NCBI GenBank assembly: GCA_016790175.1
Contig: JAEUPI010000217.1
Span: 60,377-124,376, forward strand
DNA: 64,000 bases
Direction of reading: 5' to 3'
Origin: Burkholderiaceae bacterium
Lineage (GTDB): Bacteria; Pseudomonadota; Gammaproteobacteria; Burkholderiales; Burkholderiaceae_C
The number at the start of each line of letters is the position of its first letter. Position 1 is the first letter of the stretch. The notes below the pieces were generated by a model, which worked only from the letters and a program-made list of their open reading frames with translations, did not search any database and was not told where the DNA came from. Of the stretch, positions 39,967 to 49,227 are shown piece after piece. The position numbers and the translations under genes are program-made.

Positions 39967-40914
39967 ATGAAGCGATATCTCGTGGCCGCCGTGGCGGCCG
40001 TGGCGCTGGTGGGCACTGCCCAGGCGCAGCAGTTCTTCCGCATCGGCACCGGCGGCACCGCAGGCACTTATTACCCGGTCGGCGGCATGATCGCCAACGC
40101 GGTAAGCCAGCCGGGCAAGATCGTCGCCACCGCGCAGGCGAGCAATGGTTCGCTCGCCAACGTGACGGGCATCGCCGGCGGCGCGATGGAATCGGGCTTC
40201 TCGCAGGCCGACGTGGCCACCTGGGCGCAGAAGGGTACCGGCATCTTCGAGGGCAAACCGAACGTGCCGGGGCTGCGCCTGATCGCCAATCTCTATCCCG
40301 AGAGCGTGCATGTGGTGGTGAAGAAGGGTGCCGGCATCAAGTCGGTGGCCGACCTCAAGGGCAAGCGCGTCGCACTCGATGAGCCGGGCTCGGGCACGCT
40401 GGTCAATGCGCGCGCGATCCTGGCGGCCTACGGATTGAAGGAATCCGACGTCAAGCCGGAGTACATCAAGCCCAACCAGGCCGGCGACAAGATGAAGGAC
40501 GGCTCGCTCGACGCCTTCTTCTTCACGGGTGGCGCGCCTGCGGGCGCCATCGCCGAACTGGCGAGCGCGGGCAGCGGCATCGATATCCTGCCAATCGACG
40601 GTCCGCAAGCCGAGGCGCTGAAGAAATCGAGCGGATTCTTCGCCGACGACGTGATCGCTGCCGACACCTACAAGGGCGTGGGTCAGGTCAAGACGCTCGC
40701 CGTCGGCGCACAGTGGGTGACCAGCGACAAGGCCGACGCGGGCCTCGTCTACGAGATCACGAAGTCGCTGTTCAGCGACGCTGCGCAGAAGCAGCTCAGC
40801 GCCGGCCACGCCAAGGGCAAGTTCATCACCAAGGACAACGCGGTCAAGGGCGCCGGCATTCCTTTCCATCCCGGCGCCGAGAAGTTCTACAAGGAAGCCG
40901 GCCTTCTGAAGTAG
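39967..40914 (+). CDS. TAXI-type TRAP transporter solute receptor
   Basis: Periplasmic binding protein of the TAXI (TRAP-associated extracytoplasmic immunogenic) family, 315 residues. Signal peptide MKRYLVAAVAAVALVGTAQA is followed by FFRIGTGGTAGTYYPVGGMI, the family hallmark, then GKRVALDEPGSGTLVNARAI and a DAFFFTGGAPAGAI segment. AGAGGA lies 5 nt before the ATG. A fused permease follows 85 bp on, across an intercistronic hairpin. TAXI receptors commonly bind glutamate, 2-oxoglutarate or other acids; the ligand here is unknown, but the next genes suggest an amino acid or amide. Confidence 0.95.
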   Translation: MKRYLVAAVAAVALVGTAQAQQFFRIGTGGTAGTYYPVGGMIANAVSQPGKIVATAQASNGSLANVTGIAGGAMESGFSQADVATWAQKGTGIFEGKPNVPGLRLIANLYPESVHVVVKKGAGIKSVADLKGKRVALDEPGSGTLVNARAILAAYGLKESDVKPEYIKPNQAGDKMKDGSLDAFFFTGGAPAGAIAELASAGSGIDILPIDGPQAEALKKSSGFFADDVIAADTYKGVGQVKTLAVGAQWVTSDKADAGLVYEITKSLFSDAAQKQLSAGHAKGKFITKDNAVKGAGIPFHPGAEKFYKEAGLLK

Positions 40915-40938
40915 CCAGGCACGGCCTTCAGAACCCAG

Positions 40939-40972
40939 CGAGGGCGGAGCGTCCGGCAGGCGCCCGCCTTCG
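40939..40972 (+). promoter_or_regulatory. hairpin between TRAP receptor and permease
   Basis: CGAGGGCGG (40939-40947) pairs with CCGCCTTCG (40964-40972), 9 bp with one G-U and a 16-nt loop. It lies between the receptor and permease genes with no T-run after it. A stem here could protect the receptor mRNA 3' end and so allow more receptor than permease, as is known for binding-protein operons; this role is inferred. Confidence 0.4.
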
Positions 40973-40999
40973 TTGCCATGGGCCGGAGGAATTCCTGCA

Positions 41000-43198
41000 A
41001 TGAGCGCGACCACGATCGACGACCGCCAGGTGGCCGAACTCGAAGAGAAGTTCGACCCCGAGATGCGCTTCCGGCGCACCTGGCCGCCGGCGTCGACGCT
41101 GCTGAAGGCGCTGCTGATCGCGTTGTCGTGCTTCCACTACTACACCGCGGGCTTCGGCCTGCTGCGCGAGACCACGCATCGCGGCGTGCACCTGGCCTTC
41201 GTGCTCGGCCTGATCTTCATCGTCTTCGGCTTCAGCCGGAAGGACACCGACCATTCCCGCAGCAGGACGTGGCTGGCGCCGGGCGGTGTGCCACTGATCG
41301 ACTGGGCTCTGGCGATCGCCGTGGCGATCTCGGTGATGTACATCCCGTACATCTTCGACGACATGGCCTTTCGTGTCGGCAATCCGTCGACGCTCGACGT
41401 GGCCATGGGCTCGATCCTGCTCGTGCTGCTGCTCGAGGCCACACGCCGTTCGATGGGCTGGCCGCTGCCGGTGATCGCGATCACCTTCATCGTCTATTCG
41501 CTCGCCGGGCGCTGGTTCCCCGGGTTGCTGCAGCACCCGGGGCAGAGCTGGAGCCAGTTGATCAATCACCAGTACCTCACCAGCCAGGGCATCTACGGTG
41601 TGGCGGTCGGCGTGGTCGCGACCTATGTCTTCCATTTCGTGCTGTTCGGCGTGCTGGCCACGCGCATCGGGCTGGGGCAGCTCTTTCTCGACATCGCCTC
41701 CAGCATCGCCGGACGTTACGCCGGCGGGCCGGCGAAGGTGAGCGTGTTCGGCTCGGCGATGTTCGGCACGCTGTCGGGCTCTTCCGTGGCCAATGCGGTG
41801 ACGGTGGGCTCGCTCACCATTCCCGCGATGATCCGCGTCGGCTACCGGCGCGAGTTCGCCGGCGCGGTGGAGGCTGCCTCGTCCACCGGCGGGCAGATCA
41901 CGCCGCCGGTGCTCGGCGCCGCGGCGTTCCTGATGGTCGAGTTCCTCGCGGTGCCCTATCAGACGGTGATCGCGGCCGCAGTGGTGCCGGCCTTCATGCA
42001 TTTCTTCGGCGTGTTCATGCAGGTGCACTTCGAGGCCAAGCGCTTCGGCCTGCGTGGCCTGACCGAGGCCGAGATGCCGCGGCTTCGGGAGTCGCTGCGC
42101 CAGCGCTGGGCCACGCTGATCCCGCTGGCGCTGCTGATCACCATCCTCGTCAGCGGCCGCACGCCCTATCTGGCGGCCTTTGCCGGCATCAGCAGCTGCG
42201 CCATCGTCGGCATCACGACCGCGGTGCGCGGCAATCGCGCCGGCAACTGGGCGCTGATGGTCGCACTGCACGCGGTGCTGCTGGTGCTGTGCTTCGGCGA
42301 GATCCGCGACGAATGGGTCAAGCTGGCCCTGTTCGCGGCGGCCGTGGTCGCCACGCCATTCGCCATGCGGGCGCTCGGCGTCACCGGCCGCATCGGATGG
42401 CCGGTGCTCGTGGAGGCGTTCGAAACCGGCGCCAAGTACGCGCTGGCGGTGGGCGCTGCAGCCGCTGCGGTGGGCATCGTGATCGGCGTGGTCACGCTCA
42501 CCGGCGTGGGCTTCAAGCTGTCGACGATCATCACCGGCGCGGCGCAGGCGGTGGCGGGCGGAGCGGCGAGCTTTCTTCCAGCTGCACTGGCCGACACCAA
42601 GGCGCTCACGCTGCTGGTGGCGCTGGTGATGACCGGCGTGGTGTGCATCCTGCTCGGCTGCGGCATCCCGACGACGGCCAACTACATCATCATGGTCACC
42701 GTGGCCGCGCCGACGCTGGTGCTGCTGGGCGTGCAGCCGCTGGTGGCGCACTTCTTCGTCTTCTACTACGGCGTGCTGGCCGATATCACGCCGCCGGTGG
42801 CGCTGGCCGCCTATGCAGCGGCCGGCATGGCGGGCAGCGACCCGTTCAAGACCGGCAACATGGCGTTCCGGCTCGGCATGGCCAAGGCACTGGTGCCCTT
42901 CGTGTTCGTGTTCTCACCGTCGTTGCTGCTGGTGGCCCAGGGCTTCACCTGGGCGGATTTCGTGATCACGTTCACCGGCTGCGTGATCGGCGTGGTGTTC
43001 CTTGCGGCGGCGTTGTCGAAGTTCCTGCTCGTCGAATTGAAACCCTGGGAGCAGCTGGTCTGCGGCATCGCGGCCTTGCTGATGGTGGCGCCCGGTCTGG
43101 TCAGCACGCTGATCGGCATCGCCGTGGCGGCGCCCGTGGTGCTGCGGCAGCTTGCCGCCTGGCGCTCGCAGCGACCGGCGGCCGCGCCGTCAACGTAG
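41000..43198 (+). CDS. fused TRAP transporter permease (4TM/12TM)
   Basis: Inner-membrane permease of the TAXI-TRAP type, with small and large subunits fused in one 732-residue chain and many hydrophobic helices. The N-terminal part (LLKALLIALSCFHYYTAGFG and the following three segments) corresponds to DctQ. The rest is DctM-like: FGTLSGSSVANAVTVGSLTI, AAVEASSTGGQITPPVLG-type motif around residues 296-315, and LGCGIPTTANYIIMVTVAAP. Transport is driven by an ion gradient, not ATP. GGAGGA precedes ATG 41000. The 3' end overlaps the convergent D-amino-acid dehydrogenase gene by 9 bp. Confidence 0.95.
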   Translation: MSATTIDDRQVAELEEKFDPEMRFRRTWPPASTLLKALLIALSCFHYYTAGFGLLRETTHRGVHLAFVLGLIFIVFGFSRKDTDHSRSRTWLAPGGVPLIDWALAIAVAISVMYIPYIFDDMAFRVGNPSTLDVAMGSILLVLLLEATRRSMGWPLPVIAITFIVYSLAGRWFPGLLQHPGQSWSQLINHQYLTSQGIYGVAVGVVATYVFHFVLFGVLATRIGLGQLFLDIASSIAGRYAGGPAKVSVFGSAMFGTLSGSSVANAVTVGSLTIPAMIRVGYRREFAGAVEAASSTGGQITPPVLGAAAFLMVEFLAVPYQTVIAAAVVPAFMHFFGVFMQVHFEAKRFGLRGLTEAEMPRLRESLRQRWATLIPLALLITILVSGRTPYLAAFAGISSCAIVGITTAVRGNRAGNWALMVALHAVLLVLCFGEIRDEWVKLALFAAAVVATPFAMRALGVTGRIGWPVLVEAFETGAKYALAVGAAAAAVGIVIGVVTLTGVGFKLSTIITGAAQAVAGGAASFLPAALADTKALTLLVALVMTGVVCILLGCGIPTTANYIIMVTVAAPTLVLLGVQPLVAHFFVFYYGVLADITPPVALAAYAAAGMAGSDPFKTGNMAFRLGMAKALVPFVFVFSPSLLLVAQGFTWADFVITFTGCVIGVVFLAAALSKFLLVELKPWEQLVCGIAALLMVAPGLVSTLIGIAVAAPVVLRQLAAWRSQRPAAAPST

Positions 43199-44509
43199 AC
43201 GCTCGGCGCCGAAGCCTTCGGGGTCGATCGAGGGTTCGCGACCCGACAGTTGGTCGGCCAGCAGGCGCGCGCTGCCGCAGGCCAGCGCCCAGCCACTGGA
43301 GCCATGCCCGATGTTCAGCCACACACCGGGCACGCCGCTGGCGCCAATTACCGGCGGGCCGTCGGGCAGCATCGGGCGTGCACCTTTCCAGACCTGAGCC
43401 TTGGCCTGCAACGCACAGCCGGGGAACCAGTCGTCGAGCACCTTGTACAGCGTGGCCTCCGCGGCATCGTCGATCTCGTTCAGGTTGCCGCCCAGTTCGG
43501 CACTGCCGGCCACGCGCACGCGTTTGCCCAGGCGGCTGATCGCGACCTTGTAGCGTTCGTCCATCAGCGTCGAGCGGGGTCCGAGACCTGCGTCTTCGCC
43601 GTTGTGGCGCAGCGGCGCGGTGACCGAATAGCCGTGAACTGGCGCCATCCGGACCTTGAGTTTCAACGGCGCGAGCAGCGTGCGCGAATCGAGTGCGGCG
43701 CAGACCACGATCGCGTCGAACTCCTCGCTGCCCTCGGGCTCGGGCTGGGTCGTCTCGTGTTCGGCGCCGGGCAATTGCGAGGGGTCCAGATGCGCGAGCG
43801 GCCGGTGACGCAGGGTCGGTGCGGTGCCGCCGGTCAGGCCCTGGACCAGCCGATGGAAGCGGAACATGGCTCCGCGCTGGGCGGCCTCCTGGCGCAGAAG
43901 GTGCGCAAACTGGCGACAGTTGCCGACCTCTTCGTCGGGCAGATGGATCGCTGCATGCAGCGGCATGTCGGGATTCAGGCCGGGCTCGTGCACGCGGGCC
44001 TGCGCGGCGTCGATCAGCTGGTGTCGCACGCCGAGCTCGGTCAGCACGGCCAGGCCAGGCCTCGCGAGCTTGAGTTCGCGATCGCTGCGCAGCAGCACCG
44101 TCATGCCCGGTGCCTGCTCGTACTCCAGGTTGAGCTGCGAGGTCAGCGTGTGCAATCGTTGCTGGCTGTACCGGGCCAGCCGGATCAGCCGCGCGCGGTG
44201 CGTCTGGTAGCGGCGGACATCGCAGGCGCGCCACCAGCGCCACAACCAGCGCAGCAGCCCGGGGGGATAGGGTCGCACCAGGCGTGCGGCCGCATGCTCG
44301 GAGAAGAGTTGACGAAGCACCTTGCCCGGCATGCCGGGTGCGGCCCAGGGCGTCACATAGCCCGGTGCCACCACGCCGGCGTTGGCAAAGCTGGTCTCAG
44401 CGGCGACGCTGGCACGGCGATCGAACACCGTGACCTCGTGACCGTCCGACACCAGCTCATAGGCAGTGGTCACCCCCACGATGCCCGCTCCGACGACGGC
44501 TACGCGCAT
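43190..44509 (-). CDS. dadA: D-amino-acid dehydrogenase
   Basis: FAD-dependent membrane-associated oxidoreductase that deaminates D-amino acids to 2-oxo acids, feeding electrons to the respiratory chain. The 439-residue protein begins [20 protein letters not shown] (FAD-binding). It has [20 protein letters not shown] (diagnostic of DadA), [12 protein letters not shown], and the C-terminal [20 protein letters not shown]. An acidic, Pro-rich insert (residues about 243-260, with [11 protein letters not shown]) is unusual. No alanine racemase is adjacent. An amidase gene lies 33 bp upstream on the same strand, suggesting a shared transcript. Confidence 0.92.
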   Translation of the reverse strand: MRVAVVGAGIVGVTTAYELVSDGHEVTVFDRRASVAAETSFANAGVVAPGYVTPWAAPGMPGKVLRQLFSEHAAARLVRPYPPGLLRWLWRWWRACDVRRYQTHRARLIRLARYSQQRLHTLTSQLNLEYEQAPGMTVLLRSDRELKLARPGLAVLTELGVRHQLIDAAQARVHEPGLNPDMPLHAAIHLPDEEVGNCRQFAHLLRQEAAQRGAMFRFHRLVQGLTGGTAPTLRHRPLAHLDPSQLPGAEHETTQPEPEGSEEFDAIVVCAALDSRTLLAPLKLKVRMAPVHGYSVTAPLRHNGEDAGLGPRSTLMDERYKVAISRLGKRVRVAGSAELGGNLNEIDDAAEATLYKVLDDWFPGCALQAKAQVWKGARPMLPDGPPVIGASGVPGVWLNIGHGSSGWALACGSARLLADQLSGREPSIDPEGFGAERLR

Positions 44510-44542
44510 CGTTTCAGCGCCCCCCGGCGCGACGGCGGTAGG

Positions 44543-45946
44543 TCACGGAGCGACGCCGCGAAGACCGGCGAGCCCGGTCTCGAGGGTGAGGGCGACGTCG
44601 AGCACGACGTCGTCGGCCATCGCTTCGCGCCAGACCATCAGGCCGACCGGCATCTCGTCGACCGATTGGCACGGCAGCGAGATCGCGCAGCCGTCGAGCA
44701 GATTGATCGCCGAGGGATTGCGCAACAACAGTGCATTCGTCGCGAAGAAGCGCTCGTCGCTGTCCAGCAGCGGCGCGATTTCCGGGGCAAGCATCGGGAC
44801 CGTGGGCGACAGCATCGCGTCGAAGCCGCGCATCGTGGCGTCCATGCGGGCGATCCAATCGGCACGCAACCGGTGCAGATCCAGATAGTCGGCAGCGCTG
44901 ATCGCCTCGCCGCGGCGGATGCGTGCGGCCACGCGCGGGTCGTACTCCTGGCCACGTTCCGCCATCCGGTGGCGATGCCATGCCCAGCTCTCGGCCGCAG
45001 CGAATCCACCTTGGGACATCATCGCCGCCACTTCGCTCATCGGCGGCAGCGGCAAGTCCTCGATCTGCGCGCCGCCGCGGCGCAGTGTCGTCAAGGCCCG
45101 CTCGAATGCGCGAGCCACCACCGTATCGAGGCCATCGAGAAAGACGGTCGACGGTACCGCCAGCCGCAGTGCGCGCAGCGGTCGTCGCGCCAGAGTCACG
45201 ACACGCGCCGCCAGCACCTCGTGCATCGTGATCGCATCGGCCACGTCGGCGGTGATCGCGCAGACGGTATCCAGCGTCGACGACAGCGGCACCGTACCCT
45301 GCAGTGGGGTCAGCCGCTGCGTGTTCTTGAAGCCGACCAGCCCCTGCAGCGCCGCCGGGATGCGGATCGAGCCGCCGGTATCGGAGCCGAGTGCGGCCAG
45401 GGCTGCGCCACCGGCCACCGTGACCGCTCCGCCCGAGGTGGATCCTCCAGGGACCCGCGGATTCGGATCGTGCCGCGCGGTGCCGACGTTGGCCGGTGTG
45501 CCATGGTGCGGATTGATGCCGACGCCGGAGAAGGCGAACTCGCTCATCTGCGTGTGCCCGGTCAGCACCGCGCCGGCCGCACGCACGCGGGCCACGGCGA
45601 GGCTGTCGGCCGGGGCCGCCGCGGTGTCTCGCATCGAGTGCGAACCGGCCGTGGTGGGGAAGCCCGCCACGTCATAGAGGTCCTTCACGGAGACCGGGGC
45701 GCCGGCGAGACGGGGAAGTGGTGCGCCCGAGGCGTGCAATGCGTCGATCGCTGCAGCCGAGGCCTCGGCACTCGCGGCGAACCGCCGCACGTAGGCATGC
45801 CGACAAGTGGCCGACGACGCCCTCTCGTTGGCCTGCGCGAGAGCGGCCGTGACCGTCCGGTGCCGTCCCTGCACTGCATCGCGGTGCGCAGCCAGGGTAG
45901 TGACGGCCGGTGCTGCTACAATTCGCGGGTTTTGCTGGGTGCTCAT
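44543..45946 (-). CDS. amidase signature family hydrolase
   Basis: Ser-cisSer-Lys amidase of 467 residues, hydrolysing a carboxamide to acid and ammonia. The full catalytic set is visible: [20 protein letters not shown] (Lys), [20 protein letters not shown] (cis-Ser region) and [17 protein letters not shown] (nucleophile Ser). It is not GatA of the tRNA amidotransferase, since no gatB/gatC is nearby and the C-terminus differs. ATG 45946 is favoured; its 5' end lies within the rpsB promoter-leader region. It precedes dadA on the same strand, so sequential amide hydrolysis and D-amino-acid oxidation is plausible but unproven. Confidence 0.9.
   Translation of the reverse strand: MSTQQNPRIVAAPAVTTLAAHRDAVQGRHRTVTAALAQANERASSATCRHAYVRRFAASAEASAAAIDALHASGAPLPRLAGAPVSVKDLYDVAGFPTTAGSHSMRDTAAAPADSLAVARVRAAGAVLTGHTQMSEFAFSGVGINPHHGTPANVGTARHDPNPRVPGGSTSGGAVTVAGGAALAALGSDTGGSIRIPAALQGLVGFKNTQRLTPLQGTVPLSSTLDTVCAITADVADAITMHEVLAARVVTLARRPLRALRLAVPSTVFLDGLDTVVARAFERALTTLRRGGAQIEDLPLPPMSEVAAMMSQGGFAAAESWAWHRHRMAERGQEYDPRVAARIRRGEAISAADYLDLHRLRADWIARMDATMRGFDAMLSPTVPMLAPEIAPLLDSDERFFATNALLLRNPSAINLLDGCAISLPCQSVDEMPVGLMVWREAMADDVVLDVALTLETGLAGLRGVAP
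45917..45922 (+). promoter_or_regulatory. candidate rpsB -10 box
   Basis: TACAAT lies 175 bp before the rpsB start, inside the 5' end of the divergent amidase gene. The G/T-rich stretch GCGGGTTTTGCTGGGTGC that follows would be the start of the rpsB transcript. Confidence 0.5.
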
Positions 45947-46096
45947 GCGTACAGCGAAGTGGACCGCTGGTCCGCCTCGCGAGGGCAATGGCAGCCGGCC
46001 AGACAAATCCCGAACCGGCCCTCGAAAGGTGTTGCTCCAGGCGCAAAGGCTTGCAGCAATGTGCGCCGGATTCTAGACCCAACCTTCGGAGGCACC
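45929..46096 (+). promoter_or_regulatory. rpsB 5' leader, possible S2 autoregulatory site
   Basis: A leader of about 168 nt with GGACC/GGTCC (45961-45965, 45969-45973) and CGAGGGC/GCCCTCG (45980-45986, 46018-46024), the latter a perfect 7-bp stem closing a 31-nt loop. rpsB leaders of other bacteria bind S2 and repress rpsB-tsf; whether this leader does so is inference. CGGAGG at 46087-46092 is the ribosome binding site. Confidence 0.4.
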
Positions 46097-46840
46097 ATGC
46101 CCGTGTCGATGCGTGAAATGCTGGAAGCCGGCGTCCATTTCGGACACCAGACGCGCTTCTGGAACCCCAAGATGGCCCCTTACATCTACGGCCATCGCAA
46201 CAAGATCCACATCATCAACCTCGAGAAGACGCTTCCGGCGTTCGAGGATGCGATGAAGTTCGTGCGCCAGCTGGCCAGCAAGCGCGGCACGATCCTGATG
46301 GTGGGCACCAAGCGCCAGGCGCGCGACGTGATCAACCAGGAGGCCCAGCGCGCGGGGATGCCGTTCGTCGACCAGCGATGGCTGGGCGGCATGCTGACGA
46401 ACTTCAAGACGGTCAAGGGGTCGCTGAAGAAGCTCAAGGACATGCAGGCCCAGCAGGAGGGCGGCCTCGAGCAGATGACCAAGAAAGAAGGGCTGATGTT
46501 CGAGCGCGAGCTCGGCAAGCTCGTGAAGGACATCGGCGGCATCCAGGACATGAACGCGCTGCCCGACGCGGTGTTCGTGATCGATGTCGGTTATCACAAG
46601 ATCGCGGTGGCCGAGGCCAAGAAGCTCGGTATCCCGGTGATCGGCGTCGTCGACACCAACCACTCGCCGGAGGACATCGACTACGTGATTCCGGGCAACG
46701 ACGATTCGGCCAAGGCGGTTGCGTTGTACGCCCGTGCGGTAGCCGACGCCGTGCTCGAAGGCAAGGCGAACGCGGTGTCCGAGGTCGTGCAGTCCGCGGC
46801 CGAGGGCGACGAATTCGTGGAAGTCAGCGAAGGCGCATAG
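46097..46840 (+). CDS. rpsB: 30S ribosomal protein S2
   Basis: Small-subunit ribosomal protein of 247 residues. [20 protein letters not shown] opens it, followed by [47 protein letters not shown] and [20 protein letters not shown], all conserved S2 blocks. A strong CGGAGG lies 4 nt before ATG 46097. tsf follows after 11 bp, the universal rpsB-tsf pair; pyrH and frr come next. Confidence 0.99.
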   Translation: MPVSMREMLEAGVHFGHQTRFWNPKMAPYIYGHRNKIHIINLEKTLPAFEDAMKFVRQLASKRGTILMVGTKRQARDVINQEAQRAGMPFVDQRWLGGMLTNFKTVKGSLKKLKDMQAQQEGGLEQMTKKEGLMFERELGKLVKDIGGIQDMNALPDAVFVIDVGYHKIAVAEAKKLGIPVIGVVDTNHSPEDIDYVIPGNDDSAKAVALYARAVADAVLEGKANAVSEVVQSAAEGDEFVEVSEGA

Positions 46841-46851
46841 CCGGAGTCGAT

Positions 46852-47742
46852 ATGGCAGCAATCACTGCAAGCATGGTCGCCGAGCTGCGTGCGAAGACCG
46901 ACGCGCCGATGATGGAATGCAAGAAGGCCTTGACCGAGGCCGACGGCGATTTGACCCGCGCCGAGGAGATCCTGCGCGTCAAGCTCGGCAACAAGGCCGG
47001 CAAGGCCGCAGCGCGGATCACCGCCGAGGGTGTGATCGCCGCGGCCGTGGAGGGCGATACCGGCGCCATGGTCGAGGTCAATTGCGAGACCGACTTCGTC
47101 TCGAAGAACGACGCGTTTCTCGCATTTGCCAGATCCTGTGCGCAGCTTGTGGCGGCTCGCAATCCAGCCGACGTTGCTGCCTTGTCGGCGCTGCCCCTGT
47201 CGCAGGACGGCTTCGGGCCGACGGTGGAAGACGTGCGCAAGGGCCTGATCGGCAAGATCGGCGAAAACATGTCGATCCGCCGCTTCAAGCGCTACGGGGG
47301 CGGGGGCCGGCTTTCGCACTACCTGCACGGGACGCGCATCGGCGTGATCGTCGAGTTCAACGGCGACGCGGTGGCCGCCAAGGACGCGGCGATGCACATC
47401 GCGGCGATGAAGCCGGTGGCCGTGAATGCCGCCGATGTGCCGGCCGACCTGGTCGAACGGGAGCGTCGGATCGCGGCGGAGAAGGCGGCCGAAAGCGGCA
47501 AGCCTGCCGAGATCGTCGCCAAGATGGTCGAAGGCTCGGTGCAGAAGTTCCTGAAAGAGGTGTCGCTCGGCAACCAGGCCTTCGTCAAGAACGACAAGCA
47601 GACGGTCGATCAGATGCTCAAGGCGGCTGGCACGCGCGTGCTCGGCTTCACGCTGTACGTCGTGGGCGAGGGCATCGAGAAGCGGACCGACGACTTTGCG
47701 GCCGAGGTGGCGGCACAGGTGGCGGCGGCAAAGAAGGAGTGA
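46852..47742 (+). CDS. tsf: elongation factor Ts
   Basis: Guanine-nucleotide exchange factor recycling EF-Tu, 296 residues. The N-terminal UBA-like part with [20 protein letters not shown] and the core motif [20 protein letters not shown], which contacts EF-Tu, are intact. The C-terminal half has two coiled repeats ([18 protein letters not shown]). It directly follows rpsB and probably shares its transcript. A repeat-like, hairpin-containing spacer separates it from pyrH. Confidence 0.99.
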   Translation: MAAITASMVAELRAKTDAPMMECKKALTEADGDLTRAEEILRVKLGNKAGKAAARITAEGVIAAAVEGDTGAMVEVNCETDFVSKNDAFLAFARSCAQLVAARNPADVAALSALPLSQDGFGPTVEDVRKGLIGKIGENMSIRRFKRYGGGGRLSHYLHGTRIGVIVEFNGDAVAAKDAAMHIAAMKPVAVNAADVPADLVERERRIAAEKAAESGKPAEIVAKMVEGSVQKFLKEVSLGNQAFVKNDKQTVDQMLKAAGTRVLGFTLYVVGEGIEKRTDDFAAEVAAQVAAAKKE

Positions 47743-47820
47743 GTTGGCCTCCTGGCTTGCTGCGCTCGCGTCCCCCCGAGGGGGATCAGTCAGCTCGGGA
47801 GCGGCCCAGCACCGACTGCG
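47743..47820 (+). repeat. intergenic repeat-like hairpin element after tsf
   Basis: The sequence around 47745-47812 has TCCCCC-CGA-GGGGGA (47771-47785), nested within an outer GGCC...GGCC pairing. GCTTGCTGCGCTCGCG and CAGCTCGGGAGCGGCCC flank it. This composition is familiar from a dispersed intergenic element seen in many Comamonadaceae and Leptothrix/Rubrivivax genomes; that is from memory and not checked. It may act as a transcription attenuator between tsf and pyrH. Only one copy is present in this window. Confidence 0.5.
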
Positions 47821-47831
47821 GTCCCGCCGCG

Positions 47832-47837
47832 TAAACT
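47832..47837 (+). promoter_or_regulatory. candidate pyrH -10 box
   Basis: TAAACT lies 36 bp before the pyrH ATG, downstream of the hairpin element. It suggests that pyrH-frr may have a promoter of their own; the -35 is not clear. Confidence 0.35.
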
Positions 47838-47873
47838 CCGCCCCGGTCACACGCCGCCTGGGAGATCTGCCGG

Positions 47874-48584
47874 ATGCCGGCCTACAAGCGAATCCTGCTC
47901 AAGCTGTCCGGTGAAGCCCTGATGGGCGACGATGCCTACGGCATCAATCGACAGACGATCCAGCGCATGGTTCGCGAGATCCAGGAGGTCACCGACCTCG
48001 GCGTGGAACTGGCCGTGGTGATCGGCGGCGGCAACATCTTCCGCGGCGTGGCCGGCGGCTCCGTCGGCATGGACCGCGCCACGGCCGACTACATGGGCAT
48101 GCTCGCCACGGTGATGAATTCCTTGGCGCTGGCCGACAGCATGCGCCAGGCTGGCATGACGGCACGCGTGATGTCGGCCATCGGCATCGAGCAGGTCGTC
48201 GAGCCCTATGTGCGGCCAAAGGCGCTTCAGTACCTCGAGGAGGGCAAGGTCGTCGTCTTCGCCGCGGGCACGGGCAACCCTTTCTTCACCACCGACACGG
48301 CCGCAGCGTTGCGCGGCGCCGAGATCGGCGCCGAGGTGGTGCTCAAGGCGACCAAGGTCGACGGTGTCTACAGTGCAGACCCCAACAAGGACAAATCCGC
48401 CACCCGCTACGCGACGATCAGCTTCGACGATGCGATCGCACGCAATCTGCAGGTGATGGATGCCACCGCATTCGCACTGTGCCGCGACCAGAAGCTGCCG
48501 ATCAGGGTGTTCTCGATCGTCAAGCCGGGTGCGCTGCGGCGCGTGGTGCTGGGCGAGGACGAGGGCACGCTGGTGCATGTGTGA
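47874..48584 (+). CDS. pyrH: UMP kinase
   Basis: Hexameric bacterial UMP kinase phosphorylating UMP to UDP, 236 residues. [67 protein letters not shown] and [20 protein letters not shown] are the family blocks. The UMP kinase-frr pairing after rpsB-tsf is nearly universal in bacteria. ATG 47874 is preceded by GGGAGA. Confidence 0.99.
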   Translation: MPAYKRILLKLSGEALMGDDAYGINRQTIQRMVREIQEVTDLGVELAVVIGGGNIFRGVAGGSVGMDRATADYMGMLATVMNSLALADSMRQAGMTARVMSAIGIEQVVEPYVRPKALQYLEEGKVVVFAAGTGNPFFTTDTAAALRGAEIGAEVVLKATKVDGVYSADPNKDKSATRYATISFDDAIARNLQVMDATAFALCRDQKLPIRVFSIVKPGALRRVVLGEDEGTLVHV

Positions 48585-48617
48585 CCGCTGCCGACCGAGG
48601 GACACAGGAGCTCCGTG

Positions 48618-49181
48618 ATGGCCACGATTGCCGAGATCAAGAAGACCGCCGAGACGAAGATGAGCAAGTCGATCGAGGCGCTGAAGCACGAGCTGCAGAA
48701 GATCCGTACCGGCCGGGCGCATCCCGGTCTGTTGGACCAGGTGCACGTGGAGTACTACGGACAGTCGGTGCCGATCAGCCAGGTGGCCAACGTGAGCCTG
48801 CTGGACGCGCGCACGATCAGCGTGCAGCCCTGGGAGAAGGGCATGGGCGCGAAGATCGAGAAGGCGATCCGCGAGAGCGATCTCGGCCTGAACCCGTCGG
48901 CGCAGGGTGATCTGCTGCGCGTGCCGATGCCGGCCCTGACCGAGGAACGCCGCAAGGAACTGACGAAGGTGGTGCGCCATGCCGGCGAAGAGGCCAAGGT
49001 GGCGGTGCGGAATCTGCGACGCGATGCCAACGAACATCTGAAGAAGATGCTCAAGGACAAGCAGGTCGCCGAGGACGAGGAACGCCGTGCGCAGGACGAC
49101 GTGCAGAAACTCACCGACCGCACGATCGCCGAGATCGACAAGCTCGTGCATGCCAAGGAAGGCGAGGTGATGGCGGTCTGA
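48618..49181 (+). CDS. frr: ribosome recycling factor
   Basis: Splits post-termination ribosomes with EF-G. The 187-residue protein has [60 protein letters not shown] and the C-terminal helix [19 protein letters not shown] 48618 has CAGGAG 7 nt upstream; the GTG at 48615 immediately before is less well spaced. It begins 33 bp after pyrH. Confidence 0.98.
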   Translation: MATIAEIKKTAETKMSKSIEALKHELQKIRTGRAHPGLLDQVHVEYYGQSVPISQVANVSLLDARTISVQPWEKGMGAKIEKAIRESDLGLNPSAQGDLLRVPMPALTEERRKELTKVVRHAGEEAKVAVRNLRRDANEHLKKMLKDKQVAEDEERRAQDDVQKLTDRTIAEIDKLVHAKEGEVMAV

Positions 49182-49227
49182 GGGTCTTCCCCGAACGTCC
49201 GTCCGTCGCCGCGAACCCACACCGCCC

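Noticed and set aside
43250-46840. Apparent 1196-codon plus-strand frame running into rpsB
   Set aside because: Only the last 247 codons are S2, starting at 46097 with a strong ribosome binding site. The upstream part is antisense to dadA and the amidase.
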